Below the pieces are notes generated by a model, which saw nothing but the letters and a program-made list of their open reading frames with translations, was not told where the DNA came from and searched no databases. From Pareuzebyella sediminis (lineage in GTDB: Bacteria > Bacteroidota > Bacteroidia > Flavobacteriales > Flavobacteriaceae), in contig NZ_VTZS01000004.1 in the NCBI RefSeq assembly GCF_008367235.1, positions 186,001 to 250,000 of the forward strand: DNA of 64,000 nt, given 5' to 3'. The number at the start of each line of letters is the position of its first letter. The first letter of the stretch is position 1. Shown here in pieces: positions 1 through 9,132 of the stretch. The position numbers were made by a program, and so were the translations under genes.

Positions 1-860
1 TATGGGCCATGCGCTATATGCATAATCCGAAAGTAGTTCAGGCTTTGATAGAGGCTCATAATAAGAGCAATGATAAAGGCTTCAAGAAGAAGGTGATGAA
101 TACTTTGGCCCGAATCTATCATAAAGAAGCACCCTATGATACATCTTGGTGGTGGAGTACGCGCCCCGATACCCACGGACCTTATTATAAAACGGTCGAA
201 TGGGAGCAATCTCCCGTCATTCGATCATTTTTAATGGATCAGTTCAAGGTCTTGGGAGGTGCGGAGAAGGACTATTTCACGGCACTCAACAGTAAGTACC
301 GATTGGGTATAGATGCCTTTGGTGAATTGAAAATGGAGGCTCCCAAAGAGGATATGCCCATAGTCGATTTTGAAAAAATAAAGAATAAGAAGGGGCAAAT
401 CGGAGAGTCTTCTATAGAAGATGTGATGTTGGCACTGGGCAAAATAAAGGGGGATGCTGCCAAAGGGGCGGAACTCTTTAATAGTCAAGGTTGCGTTGCT
501 TGCCACAGTTTGAAAACAGATGAGGTGATGAAAGGGCCCTTTATGGGGCAAGTGGGCTCTATTATGAACAAAGAACAAATAGCGGAATCTATCTTGAAGC
601 CAAATGCCTCCATTTCACAAGGGTTTTCCACGGTACAGATCAGTACTAAGGGAGGTGAGAATTATGTAGGTTTCGTTACCAGTGAATCGGCCGATGATTT
701 AACCATTCGTAATATTGTAGGTACGGCCACGGATTTAAAAAAATCGGATATAGCCGAACGAAAAGAATTGGAAACCTCGATGATGCCCTCCGGACTTGCA
801 AATTCATTAAGTTTTGAAGAAATGGCTTCTTTGGTTACCTTTTTGTCCGAGCAGAAATAA
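1..860 (+). CDS. Heme-binding c-type cytochrome domain protein, C-terminal part (5' end outside window)
   Basis: The frame is open to the left edge, so this is the C-terminal ~285 residues of a longer protein; the ATG at base 9 is probably internal. A CVACH heme-attachment motif (CxxCH) is encoded at 492-506, followed by a stretch (KGPFMGQVG, then ILKPNASISQGFSTVQI) typical of the putative heme-binding domain found at the end of large PVC/Bacteroidetes dehydrogenase-like proteins. The N-terminal ~140 residues look helical and may be the end of a HEAT-like region. Family knowledge suggests a periplasmic, membrane-associated protein in carbohydrate oxidation; the substrate cannot be read here. 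A good intrinsic terminator lies about 90 bases downstream. Confidence 0.75.
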   Translation, partial: WAMRYMHNPKVVQALIEAHNKSNDKGFKKKVMNTLARIYHKEAPYDTSWWWSTRPDTHGPYYKTVEWEQSPVIRSFLMDQFKVLGGAEKDYFTALNSKYRLGIDAFGELKMEAPKEDMPIVDFEKIKNKKGQIGESSIEDVMLALGKIKGDAAKGAELFNSQGCVACHSLKTDEVMKGPFMGQVGSIMNKEQIAESILKPNASISQGFSTVQISTKGGENYVGFVTSESADDLTIRNIVGTATDLKKSDIAERKELETSMMPSGLANSLSFEEMASLVTFLSEQK

Positions 861-949
861 GTGGGCCGGTATAAGTTTTTCTCAAAAAGCTTTGCTATCT
901 TTACCGTGTTGTGTTGTGACCCAATACCTTAATTAGGTACGGGCCAATG

Positions 950-979
950 AAAGGCTTTCCATGTTGGAAGGCTTTTTTT
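950..979 (+). terminator. Rho-independent terminator after the heme-binding gene
   Basis: Arms 950-961 and 965-976 form a 12-bp stem with two G-U pairs around a TGT loop, and the run of T continues to 979. A smaller inverted repeat (TACCT/AGGTA, about 926-940) lies just upstream. Confidence 0.7.
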
Positions 980-980
980 A

Positions 981-1423
981 TGCCGTAGCCCTAGATTATC
1001 TAGCTAGTCAAAAATAATATCCTCCGCAATAGCGATATACACGTGGCGGTGGCCGCTTTGAAAGCTCTGGCGCGAATTTTTGATAAAAATTTCGATGCTG
1101 ACGAGTCATGTGGCGTACATCAGGGCACAGCTACCCAAAAAACCATGCAAGCGAGATTCCCTATAGGTATGGTGATTTTTATTGATCCCTTACACCGATT
1201 ATCATCCGAAGATGCTGGGGCCTATAAGAATTACAATTGACTCGGGCCACTTTGAATACTTATGATGCACGTTCTATCAAACTTAGTTGTAGTGATAAAG
1301 TAATTGTGATGCTAGGTTCGTACGGCGATAATTTGTAATGAATGTACACCCTTTCCGGAGACTGGGCAAGGTCAAAACAAAAGAATGGCTTAATTTTAAG
1401 GAGCTTAATAATTATACAGAAGA
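981..1423. other. Intergenic stretch without a supported gene
   Basis: About 440 bases lie between the terminator and the nitroreductase gene. A 65-codon GTG-start frame at 1043-1240 shows no recognisable domain and no clear ribosome-binding site. I see no RNA gene or mobile element. It may be decayed coding sequence. Confidence 0.5.
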
Positions 1424-1978
1424 ATGATATTTGATCTTATAAAAAACAGACGCTCCGTGTTTCCGGTTCAATATAACAATGAACCCATTGCCAAAGGAGA
1501 CATTCAAAGAATACTGGAAGCGGCAAATTGGGCACCGACCCATAAAAAAACAGAGCCTTGGCGATTTAAGGTGTTGACCGGTGAAAGCAAGGAGAAATTA
1601 GGAATGTTCCTTTCCGAAAAATATATGGCTACAGAAACACGGCCAAAGCAAATGAAAATCAAAAAATTACAAGAAAACCCGAAGAGGGCGGGCGCGGTAA
1701 TTGCTATTTGTATGCAACGTGACCCAAAGGAAAGCGTTCCGGAATGGGAAGAAGTCGCTGCGGTCGCCATGGCGGTTCAGAACATGTGGCTTTGTTGTGC
1801 CGCACTGGGCATCGGTTGTTATTGGAGCTCACCAAGGTTGATCAGTTACATGAACGAGTTTTTCGAGATGGAAAATGGAGAGCGGTGTCTCGGCTTTTTC
1901 TATATGGGGCATTATGATGGAAATGTTCCCCAGGTCGGTCGCGGTGCGATCGAAGAAAAAACGGTCTGGTTGAACTGA
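1424..1978 (+). CDS. Nitroreductase family protein
   Basis: This 184-residue protein has the FMN-dependent nitroreductase fold signature: the N-terminal IKNRRSV segment (residues ~6-12) that contacts FMN phosphate, then EAANWAPTHKKTEPWRF (~32-48), and a C-terminal glycine-rich GFFYMGHYDG (~155-164). The length fits the small single-domain YdjA-like branch. Such enzymes use NAD(P)H to reduce nitro or quinone compounds as cytosolic homodimers; the physiological substrate is unknown. It is a stand-alone gene, with the K+ channel gene 78 bases downstream. The ATG start gives the expected N-terminus. Confidence 0.85.
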   Translation: MIFDLIKNRRSVFPVQYNNEPIAKGDIQRILEAANWAPTHKKTEPWRFKVLTGESKEKLGMFLSEKYMATETRPKQMKIKKLQENPKRAGAVIAICMQRDPKESVPEWEEVAAVAMAVQNMWLCCAALGIGCYWSSPRLISYMNEFFEMENGERCLGFFYMGHYDGNVPQVGRGAIEEKTVWLN

Positions 1979-2056
1979 TTGTGACTTCTTTCAAGCACTA
2001 ATACAATTACTTCATTTTGGGATTGTTATTTTCATCATTCAAATTGGAAAACTACT

Positions 2057-2995
2057 TTGAAACGTTATAGAAAAGAGAAATTCGAGGATTTAGGACTTGA
2101 TACAAAATCTGGAAATGAAGGGTATCGCGCGCTAAATAAAGACGGCTCTTTCAATGTAAAGAAAGAAAACGTTGCCTTTTTTGAGCGTATCAATGTGTTT
2201 CATTCCATGGTCTCCATGTCATGGTTGCGATTTTTTGGCGTATTGGCCTTGGGCTATTTTCTAATCAATATTATCTTCGCTAGTCTGTATTTGATCATAG
2301 GAACGGAGCACCTTACAGGTATTCGCGGAACTACACCGTTAGATCAGTTTACTGAGGCTTTCTTTTTCAGTGCACAGACCGTAACCACCTTGGGCTATGG
2401 TCAAGTGGCTCCCTTAAACTTGGCGGCAAACATGGTCGCTGCCACGGAATCGTTGTTGGGACTTTTAATGTTTGCGTTGGCCACGGGACTTATGTACGGT
2501 CGATTTTCAAAACCATTTGCAACCATAAAATACAGTTCCCATGCTGTAATGGCCCCCTACCGTGACATTAATGGATTCATGTTCAGGGTAGTCAACCCTA
2601 AAAGCAATCAGCTGATGGAAGTAGAAGTAAACGTAACCTTATCCATGAAGCGCGATAGTGAATCGGAAGCGAGGGATTTTTTCTCATTGGAACTTGAGCG
2701 CGAAAAGGTCGTATTTTTTCCAACCATGTGGACTATCGTACACCCGGTGGGCAAAGAAAGTCCTTTATTCAATAAAACAGCGCAGGAGATTATCGAGGGA
2801 GATGCAGAATTCATTGTGATGATCAAGGCTTTCGATGAATCGTTTTCGCAAACCGTATACTCAAAATCCTCTTATAAGGCCGAAGAAATCAAATGGGGCG
2901 AGAAATTTACCTATTTGACCAAACGACATGGTAATGGGGTTGCGATAGATATAAGTCAAATTGATGCAACGTATAAAGCCGAATTAAACCCTTAA
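2057..2995 (+). CDS. Inward-rectifier-type (KirBac-like) potassium channel
   Basis: The 312-residue layout matches prokaryotic Kir channels. There is a cytoplasmic N-terminus, a first membrane helix at ~58-80, a pore helix and selectivity filter TLGYG at 111-115, a second helix at ~122-145, and a C-terminal ~160-residue cytoplasmic beta-sandwich domain (IRK C-terminal type). It should assemble as a homotetramer in the inner membrane and pass K+. A slide-helix-like segment (FFERINVFHSMVSMSWLRFF) precedes the first helix. The start is a TTG (no in-frame ATG nearby), so a slightly different start is possible. The gene stands alone. Confidence 0.88.
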   Translation: MKRYRKEKFEDLGLDTKSGNEGYRALNKDGSFNVKKENVAFFERINVFHSMVSMSWLRFFGVLALGYFLINIIFASLYLIIGTEHLTGIRGTTPLDQFTEAFFFSAQTVTTLGYGQVAPLNLAANMVAATESLLGLLMFALATGLMYGRFSKPFATIKYSSHAVMAPYRDINGFMFRVVNPKSNQLMEVEVNVTLSMKRDSESEARDFFSLELEREKVVFFPTMWTIVHPVGKESPLFNKTAQEIIEGDAEFIVMIKAFDESFSQTVYSKSSYKAEEIKWGEKFTYLTKRHGNGVAIDISQIDATYKAELNP

Positions 2996-3133
2996 TGAGC
3001 GCGGTTTTCTATGAACGTTCATTTTATTATTAGGCATATGCCGAGTACGTTCTATGGGAGATTGTAAGGGCAATAAAAAATAAGGCAGTAGCAAAATTAG
3101 TTTGTTTCCCTGAGGGGTACGGGTTACATTCTA

Positions 3134-4453
3134 CTACTCTTTCGTATACTTGAAAACGCCACCCCCTTGTTTTAAGGTCATGGAATTTTCAACAGGGTCA
3201 AACTGCAACCGTACCCCTGCCGGTTTGAATTCAAAAACATCCCTGTCAACCGCTTCCATAGGAAAAGAGGGTTGGCCCGTAGCTTGACCAATTAGGGTAT
3301 TTTCGTCTTTGGTGATTGTAATCTTTAAAGCAATTTGTAGGCTCGAATAGACACCCAAATACGGATCGAGGTCCTCAGAGGTTACCGGGATTGTCTTAAA
3401 TGTCGGAATTTCAAAAGGCTTTCCGTAATATGAACTCAGCGCAGCGATAATAATATCATTGTTGGAATATCTGGTGCCGTTCGAGGTTAAGGCGACTGCC
3501 AGATAATCTTCGGGAAAATAGGCGAGTACCGAAGTAAACCCATCGATACCTCCATTATGGCCGAAGCCTATTTTATCATAAAAGGGAACCTGAAAAATTC
3601 CCATACCATAATTGTCCGAAATGGTCTTCATGGTGCTAAGACTTTCTTGGGAAATTAGTTGCCCTTTAAAAAGGGCGTCGATAAAAATAGTGAGGTCCGA
3701 AGGCGTAGAGACTATTGCACCGGCACCTAGAGGAATGGACAAGTCGGTCTCGCTCATTTTTTGCCATCCCTCGCTGTAGGAAAAAGAATAGGCTTCGTTT
3801 TTTGTTATATCGGTTTTACCTCCAACATAAGTATTGCGTAGCCCTATCGGTTCAATAATTTTACGACGTACTAGTTCCGAATAGGGTATTCCGAAGGTGT
3901 CTTCGAGAATAAAGGTCAACAATACGTAGTTCGAATTACTGTATTCGGCTTTACTGTTGGGATCGAAAATACTACCGCCCTTGGCAATTATTTGTACCAG
4001 CTCATCTCTGGTCTTGGCTTGCGTATCCCACTCCTTATAGTCCTCGCGACTGGTAAAATTAAAAATGCCGCTTCTATGGTTGAGCAAGTTGCCGATGGTA
4101 ATTTTGTCGGCGTTTTCGATTTCAGGAAAGTAGGTTTCGATCGTCTCATCGAGTTTCAGTTTGTCGTTTTCAATAGCTTTAAAGACAAGCGCCGAGGTAA
4201 ACATTTTGGTAATGGAACCGATGCGGTATTTGGTGGCCACGGTCGGCTTCTTTTCTGGTGCCATAGCCGCATAACCGATAGCTTTGGTATAGAGTAGCTT
4301 GCCATTTTGCGAAAGGGCAAGACTACCCATAAACCGATTGTTGGCTTCCAATGAATTTAAAAGACTGTCGAGCTTTGTATAATCTGGGTTTTGTGCATAA
4401 ATACATAGACTTGTTAGAGCGAGCAGAAAACAGGTAAATAGATTGGGTTTCAT
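3134..4453 (-). CDS. Secreted serine hydrolase, beta-lactamase/penicillin-binding-protein fold
   Basis: The first ~20 residues form a signal peptide. The catalytic SxxK motif is S80-I-T-K83, the YxN motif is Y171-S-N173, and a HNGG motif near residue 305 takes the place of KTG, as is common in class C-like esterases and D-aminopeptidase relatives. The last ~95 residues look like a small C-terminal beta domain of the DUF3471 kind. The family includes periplasmic peptidases and esterases; most members do not confer beta-lactam resistance. It lies 18 bases downstream of the DUF456 gene on the same strand, so the two are probably co-transcribed. Confidence 0.85.
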   Translation of the reverse strand: MKPNLFTCFLLALTSLCIYAQNPDYTKLDSLLNSLEANNRFMGSLALSQNGKLLYTKAIGYAAMAPEKKPTVATKYRIGSITKMFTSALVFKAIENDKLKLDETIETYFPEIENADKITIGNLLNHRSGIFNFTSREDYKEWDTQAKTRDELVQIIAKGGSIFDPNSKAEYSNSNYVLLTFILEDTFGIPYSELVRRKIIEPIGLRNTYVGGKTDITKNEAYSFSYSEGWQKMSETDLSIPLGAGAIVSTPSDLTIFIDALFKGQLISQESLSTMKTISDNYGMGIFQVPFYDKIGFGHNGGIDGFTSVLAYFPEDYLAVALTSNGTRYSNNDIIIAALSSYYGKPFEIPTFKTIPVTSEDLDPYLGVYSSLQIALKITITKDENTLIGQATGQPSFPMEAVDRDVFEFKPAGVRLQFDPVENSMTLKQGGGVFKYTKE

Positions 4454-4471
4454 GTTTTTCAGTTTTAAGGA

Positions 4472-4987
4472 TTACTCTAAAAAGGGAAAAAATCCGGTTC
4501 TATGGTCCCAAGCCTTTGAAATAAAAAGGCCTAAAAAAATAATGGCCACCAAAAATTTCATAAAAGTCCCTGTAAGAAATCCCAAAAAAGAGCCAAAGGC
4601 AGCCCTTGTGGCCGTCTTTCTGTCGGCCTTGTTCAATAATTCTCCCACCAAAGCGCCGATAAATGGCCAAATAATGATTCCGAACGGACCGAAAACTGGA
4701 AAAAACAAGGCGACCAACAATCCTAAAGTAGTACCGATTACCCCATATTTGGTACCTCCAAACCTTTTGGTCCCCATTACAGGAATGATATAGTCAAGAA
4801 TAAAAACGAACAGTGCCACAGCTCCCGTTATCCCCAAAAACCACCAATCTTGGGGTATCGCCAAAGTCAGGTGTAACAACAACAATCCGACCCAACTTAA
4901 AGGCGGGCCGGGGAGTACAGGGAGAAAACTACCCAATATACCCACTAGCATAAAAAGAAAGCCTACGATCAATAAAGCAATATCCAT
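4472..4987 (-). CDS. DUF456 family small membrane protein
   Basis: The 171-residue, strongly hydrophobic protein has about four or five predicted membrane segments and the glycine/proline-rich loops of the DUF456 family (GSFLPVLPGPPLSWVGLLLL near the N-terminus; GPFGIIIWPFIGALVGELL in the second half). Function is unknown; glycine-zipper-like segments suggest tight helix packing in the inner membrane. It is the first gene of a likely two-gene unit with the serine hydrolase. Confidence 0.8.
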   Translation of the reverse strand: MDIALLIVGFLFMLVGILGSFLPVLPGPPLSWVGLLLLHLTLAIPQDWWFLGITGAVALFVFILDYIIPVMGTKRFGGTKYGVIGTTLGLLVALFFPVFGPFGIIIWPFIGALVGELLNKADRKTATRAAFGSFLGFLTGTFMKFLVAIIFLGLFISKAWDHRTGFFPFLE

Positions 4988-5067
4988 TGCTAAAATTTTC
5001 TATTTGACGAAGATAGCAATGATTTGTTACAGGCATCATGGCGTTATCTATCAAAACCAAAATTTTT

Positions 5068-5101
5068 AACTAAAAAATTAGTTTAAACTAAATATTTAGT
5101 T
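5068..5101. promoter_or_regulatory. Two adjacent palindromes, likely BlaI-family operators
   Basis: Site 1 (5068-5083) has 6-base arms AACTAA and TTAGTT. Site 2 (5086-5101) is the perfect 16-base palindrome AACTAAATATTTAGTT. They lie 18 bases apart centre to centre and about 100 bases upstream of the BlaI-like gene, as expected for autorepression by a dimeric winged-helix repressor. That this BlaI binds them is inferred. Confidence 0.6.
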
Positions 5102-5202
5102 ATATTAGTGTTCTGAAATCGTTTTATGGAATGCTGAAAAGCAAGAAATGGACAAAAGAATGATGAAAGAGAATTAAAGAAATAGAATCAAACTGAGCAA
5201 AA

Positions 5203-5565
5203 ATGAAACAATTAACCAAAGCGGAGGAAGAAGTAATGCAGGTGCTCTGGGCGCTTGAAAAATGTAATGTGGCAGCCATTATCGATGAGTTACCCGAACC
5301 CAAACCTGCGTACAATACGGTATCGACCATTGTTCGAATCTTGGAAAGCAAGGGTTTTGTAGACCATGAAAAAGAAGGGAAGGGCCATATTTATTTCCCG
5401 CTGGTCAAGAAATCGGATTACAGTAATCAGAGTATCAATAAATTGGTCGATGGGTACTTTCAAGGCTCGTTCAAGAGTATGGTCTCCTTTTTTATGAAAA
5501 AGAACGATATGAGCCTTTCCGAATTGGAATCTATCTTAAAGGAAATTAAAAAGAACAAGAAATGA
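5203..5565 (+). CDS. BlaI/MecI/CopY-family transcriptional repressor
   Basis: The 120-residue protein begins with KQLTKAEEEVMQVLWALEKCNVAAIIDEL and continues KPAYNTVSTIVRILESKGFVDHE, the typical winged-helix region of BlaI/MecI. The C-terminal half is the dimerisation part. In known systems the partner M56 membrane protease senses a signal and causes cleavage of the repressor. Here the stop codon overlaps the start of an M56 gene (ATGA), so the pair is translationally coupled. Two palindromes at 5068-5101 are probable operators. The ligand or stress is unknown; nothing nearby points to beta-lactam resistance. Confidence 0.88.
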   Translation: MKQLTKAEEEVMQVLWALEKCNVAAIIDELPEPKPAYNTVSTIVRILESKGFVDHEKEGKGHIYFPLVKKSDYSNQSINKLVDGYFQGSFKSMVSFFMKKNDMSLSELESILKEIKKNKK

Positions 5566-6321
5566 TCCAGTATATCTTAGAGTGCATCGCCTTTCAACTG
5601 GTGTTCCTCGTCATCTACGATTTTTTCCTAAAAAGGGAAACCTTCTTTCAGTGGAACCGGGCCTATCTGATCGGTACCTACCTGTTGTCGCTGTTTTTGC
5701 CCTGGGTGAAAATCGAGGCGTTCAAGACCACTGTTCCGGAACGGTATGTCGTGTACCCGGAATATTTGTGGAACGCCAACGATGCCTTAGGGGTAGCGGC
5801 GAATGGAGGTACAGGCGAGGTATGGTCCTGGGAAACCGTAGTGTTTCTTATGGGCGCGGTAGTGGCGACCGTGCTTTTCGGGTACAAGATGTGGCAATTG
5901 TACCGCTTGCGAAGCGACGGGGAGGTTCGTTATTTCAATGAGTTCACGCGCATCGTGATTGCCGATAGTCGTATGGCCTTTTCCTTTTTGAAGTCCATAT
6001 TCCTGGGCGATAAGGTCGTTGCCGGTGACCATGAGAATATCATCAGGCACGAATTGGTGCACATCAGGCAAAGGCATACGTGGGACCTGCTCTATTTCGA
6101 GATGATGCGTATCATAGGCTGGTTCAATCCCTTGGTGTACGTCTATCAGAATCGAGTCTCGGAACTGCACGAGTTCATTGCCGATGCCGAAGTGGCCAAA
6201 GGCGATAAGGGCGTCCACTACGAATATTTGTTGTCGCAAGTTTTTCAAGCGCAAAACATTTCGTTCATCAATCCATTTTTCAAATCATCATTAATAAAAA
6301 AACGAATAGTCATGTTACAAA
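5562..6321 (+). repeat. Tandem duplication unit, copy A
   Basis: This stretch aligns without visible indels to 6991-7750 (constant offset 1429). Most codons are identical; differences cluster in the segment encoding residues ~60-125. It covers the M56 protease part of both genes. Confidence 0.85.
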
Positions 6322-6890
6322 TGTCGAAATCCAACAAAATTTGGAAGTTAAAGTATTTAGTATTGGTTCCCGCTGTTATCGGAATACTATCTTACACAGC
6401 ACTTGAAAGCCAACAAACTGTCGATGATATCGTGATGTTAGATGAAATGGTACTTGTGGGTTACGGTGGAAATGGGAAAACAGATGATGCTGTTTCCTCC
6501 CAAGGATCGTACAACAATTCGTATTTGGCCAAAAAAAGGCTTGTAGACTCCAACATTTCGATGATTTTTCCCGGCTGCGAAGGAGTGGAAAATACGAGTG
6601 CATGCTTTCAGGAGAAATTTATGCAGGTCGTCGGAAGAAATTTTAGATATCCTAAAGAAGCCCAAGAAAACAATGAACAGGGTACGGTTTTAGCAACATT
6701 TACGGTGAACGAAAATGGAATGGCAACCAATCTGCGCACTAGGACGAGGGAGACCAGGGATACACCCTCTGCATTACGTACCGAGGTAGCCCGGCTTGTA
6801 GCATCCCTCCCTACAATGTTGCCTAAGAATTCCGAAGCTAAAATTACACCCACGCAGTTCACGATAGCCTTTACATTTGAGCTACGGTAG
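5562..6890 (+). CDS. M56 (BlaR1-type) membrane peptidase with C-terminal TonB-like domain, copy A
   Basis: Several N-terminal membrane helices are followed by the zinc-protease motif H163-ELV-H167, consistent with an M56 metalloprotease facing the cytoplasm. Another membrane segment follows at ~265-283. The last ~110 residues (PGCEG...ACFQEKFMQVVGRNFRYPKEAQ...) form a TonB C-terminal-like domain. The BlaR1 sensor domain is thus replaced by a TonB-like module, an arrangement seen in Bacteroidetes. The first ~760 bases are nearly identical to the next gene (copy B), a clear tandem duplication. Likely role: sensing an envelope signal and inactivating the upstream BlaI. Confidence 0.85.
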   Translation: MIQYILECIAFQLVFLVIYDFFLKRETFFQWNRAYLIGTYLLSLFLPWVKIEAFKTTVPERYVVYPEYLWNANDALGVAANGGTGEVWSWETVVFLMGAVVATVLFGYKMWQLYRLRSDGEVRYFNEFTRIVIADSRMAFSFLKSIFLGDKVVAGDHENIIRHELVHIRQRHTWDLLYFEMMRIIGWFNPLVYVYQNRVSELHEFIADAEVAKGDKGVHYEYLLSQVFQAQNISFINPFFKSSLIKKRIVMLQMSKSNKIWKLKYLVLVPAVIGILSYTALESQQTVDDIVMLDEMVLVGYGGNGKTDDAVSSQGSYNNSYLAKKRLVDSNISMIFPGCEGVENTSACFQEKFMQVVGRNFRYPKEAQENNEQGTVLATFTVNENGMATNLRTRTRETRDTPSALRTEVARLVASLPTMLPKNSEAKITPTQFTIAFTFELR

Positions 6891-6990
6891 TTGTTGGAAT
6901 TGGATGTAGTCCTTTAGCTGCGTAAGAAGAGATGGACAAACATGAGGCGACCATGTTCGTTTTTGAAAACCTTTTCAAAATATTTTGATT

Positions 6991-7750
6991 ATGATACAGT
7001 ACATTCTAGAGTGCATCGCCTTTCAACTGGTGTTTCTCGTCATCTACGATTTTTTCCTAAAAAGGGAAACCTTCTTTCAGTGGAACCGGGCCTATCTGAT
7101 CGGTACCTACCTGCTGTCGCTGTTTTTGCCCTGGGTGAAAATCGAGGCGTTCAAGACCACTGTTCCGGAGCGCTTCGTGGCGTACCCCGAATACTTATGG
7201 AATGCCGACGGGGCCGTCGCCGTGGCGGCCAGTGGAGGTACAGGCGAGGTATGGTCCTGGGAAACCGTAGTGTTTCTCGGAGGCGCGGTAGCGGCGACCC
7301 TGCTTTTCGGGTACAAGATGTGGCAATTGTACCAATTGCGCAGCAACGGGGAGGTTCGTTATTTCAATGAGTTCACGCGCATCGTCATTGCCGATAGTCG
7401 TATGGCCTTTTCCTTTTTGAAGTCCATATTCTTGGGCGATAAGGTCGTTGCCGGTGACCATGAAAATATCATCAGGCACGAATTGGTGCACATCAGGCAA
7501 AGGCATACATGGGACCTTCTCTTTTTCGAGATGATGCGTATTGTAGGCTGGTTCAATCCCTTGGTGTGCGTCTATCAGAATCGAGTCTCGGAACTGCACG
7601 AGTTCATTGCCGATGCCGAAGTGGCCAAAGGCGATAAGGGCGTCCACTACGAATATTTGTTGTCGCAAGTTTTTCAAGCACAAAATATTTCGTTCATCAA
7701 TCCATTTTTCAAATCCTCATTAATCAAAAAACGAATCGTCATGTTACAAA
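6991..7750 (+). repeat. Tandem duplication unit, copy B
   Basis: Nearly identical to 5562-6321 (see that entry). Similarity drops abruptly after the codons for MLQ(K/M)SKS, just before the third membrane segment; the C-terminal domains are far less similar. Confidence 0.85.
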
Positions 7751-9132
7751 AATCTAAATCGAAGGGTATATGGAAACTCAAATATTTGGCCTTGGCCCCT
7801 ATTTTGCTCGGGATATTGTTTTATACTTCTTGTGTTAGGGAGGAAAGCTTGGCGCAGGAGGATACCCAATCTCAAATGAAGGTCGACAATATTAATACGA
7901 TGACCGACGCCCAAACACAGGAGCTGTATACTATTTTAAAGAAACTATCGGAGGGGGGCGACCATTGGGAGTTTTTGTTAAAAGATGATAGCGGTTCGAT
8001 ACGTTATCGGGGTTCTTCAACTGGGTCTTACATAAAATTTGACGGCATTAATGAGGTCATCGAGGCCACCATGGTCATCGAATCGGGAGATGTCGCGGCT
8101 GGAACAAAATTGACGGGAAAAGACAGCAACGGGGAAGTTGTGCCTTTTTCAGTCGTAGACGAGGTACCTATATTTCCGGGTTGTGAAAATGAAGCCGACC
8201 CCAGAGCCTGTTTCCAAGCAATGGTACAGAAACACATCGGCAAAAACTTTCGTTATCCCGAAGAGGCTCTAGAAAAGGGTATTCAAGGGCGGGTAAGTAT
8301 AATGTTTACCATCCAAAAGGATGGGAGCATTGGAAACCTTAGAATGCGAGGTCCCGATGCATTACTGGAAAAAGAGGCAGCGAGAATCATCGGTACTTTG
8401 CCAAGAATGAAACCCGGGAGGTTTAAGGGAGAACTGGTAAACATTCCTTTTTCAATCCCGATTACCTTTAAATTATTGGGGTATAACATACAGCAAGGTA
8501 CAGTAGCACCACAAAATAAAATTGTACCGGATGGAGATGAAGATGTGCCTTTTGCAGTCGTAGAAGAGGTGCCGATTTTTCCGGGTTGCGAAAATGCGGC
8601 CGACCCAAGAGCTTGTTTTCAAACAAATATGCAGAAGCACATTTCTGAAAATTTCAGATACCCTGAAGAGGCCCAAGAAAAAGGGATTCAAGGTAGGGTA
8701 AGTGTGCTATTTATTATTCAAGAAGATGGTAGTATCGGTTCCGTCAGAATGCGCGGGCCCGACAAAACCCTTGAAGATGAGGCTGCACGAATTATAGGAA
8801 TGTTACCAAAAATGACGGCCCCAGGTAAGCAGGGCGGAAAAGCCGTTCAAGTTCCCTTTTCCATACCTATTACCTTTAAATTGCAAGGGGATGTTTCATT
8901 AAGAAGTATGAAAGTACCGTCTTCATCCTATGACGAAAATTCAGGCTTGTTCCATGTAAAGATCACGGATGGTACAAAAGCACTTCCCGGAGCCAATGTG
9001 TATGTCTTGGGCAAGAATATTAAAGAGGTAACCGACTTTGATGGTAACGCTACTGTTCGTGCGGACAGAAATGACCTTGTAGCCGTTCAATATAAAGGGT
9101 TTTCAGACGTAAGACTTAAGGTAGCCGATTGA
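6991..9132 (+). CDS. M56 (BlaR1-type) membrane peptidase with two TonB-like domains, copy B
   Basis: The start is taken at the ATG that aligns with copy A, not the TTG two codons earlier. Residues ~1-255 repeat copy A, including the HELVH zinc motif. After the last membrane segment (~ILLGILFYTSC) there is a linker. Two TonB C-terminal-like domains follow, each opening with a near-identical block (EVPIFPGCEN...DPRACFQ...HI...NFRYPEEA). The final ~65 residues (ITDGTKALPGANVYVLGKNI) look like a carboxypeptidase-regulatory-like plug segment. The two TonB-like domains are themselves an internal duplication. The next gene starts inside the stop (ATGA-type overlap), so these genes form one operon. 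Confidence 0.83.
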   Translation: MIQYILECIAFQLVFLVIYDFFLKRETFFQWNRAYLIGTYLLSLFLPWVKIEAFKTTVPERFVAYPEYLWNADGAVAVAASGGTGEVWSWETVVFLGGAVAATLLFGYKMWQLYQLRSNGEVRYFNEFTRIVIADSRMAFSFLKSIFLGDKVVAGDHENIIRHELVHIRQRHTWDLLFFEMMRIVGWFNPLVCVYQNRVSELHEFIADAEVAKGDKGVHYEYLLSQVFQAQNISFINPFFKSSLIKKRIVMLQKSKSKGIWKLKYLALAPILLGILFYTSCVREESLAQEDTQSQMKVDNINTMTDAQTQELYTILKKLSEGGDHWEFLLKDDSGSIRYRGSSTGSYIKFDGINEVIEATMVIESGDVAAGTKLTGKDSNGEVVPFSVVDEVPIFPGCENEADPRACFQAMVQKHIGKNFRYPEEALEKGIQGRVSIMFTIQKDGSIGNLRMRGPDALLEKEAARIIGTLPRMKPGRFKGELVNIPFSIPITFKLLGYNIQQGTVAPQNKIVPDGDEDVPFAVVEEVPIFPGCENAADPRACFQTNMQKHISENFRYPEEAQEKGIQGRVSVLFIIQEDGSIGSVRMRGPDKTLEDEAARIIGMLPKMTAPGKQGGKAVQVPFSIPITFKLQGDVSLRSMKVPSSSYDENSGLFHVKITDGTKALPGANVYVLGKNIKEVTDFDGNATVRADRNDLVAVQYKGFSDVRLKVAD

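Noticed and set aside
1043-1240. 65-codon GTG frame in the 980-1423 gap
   Set aside because: No recognisable domain, weak start context; probably chance or decayed sequence.
3134-4453. True beta-lactamase and antibiotic-resistance role of the serine hydrolase
   Set aside because: SxxK and YxN are present but the family is broad; HNGG in place of KTG and no linked regulator argue for a peptidase/esterase.
5582-5941. 119-codon plus-strand frame inside M56 copy A, repeated at 6942-7370 inside copy B
   Set aside because: A second frame of the duplicated M56 coding sequence; its conservation follows from the near identity of the two copies.
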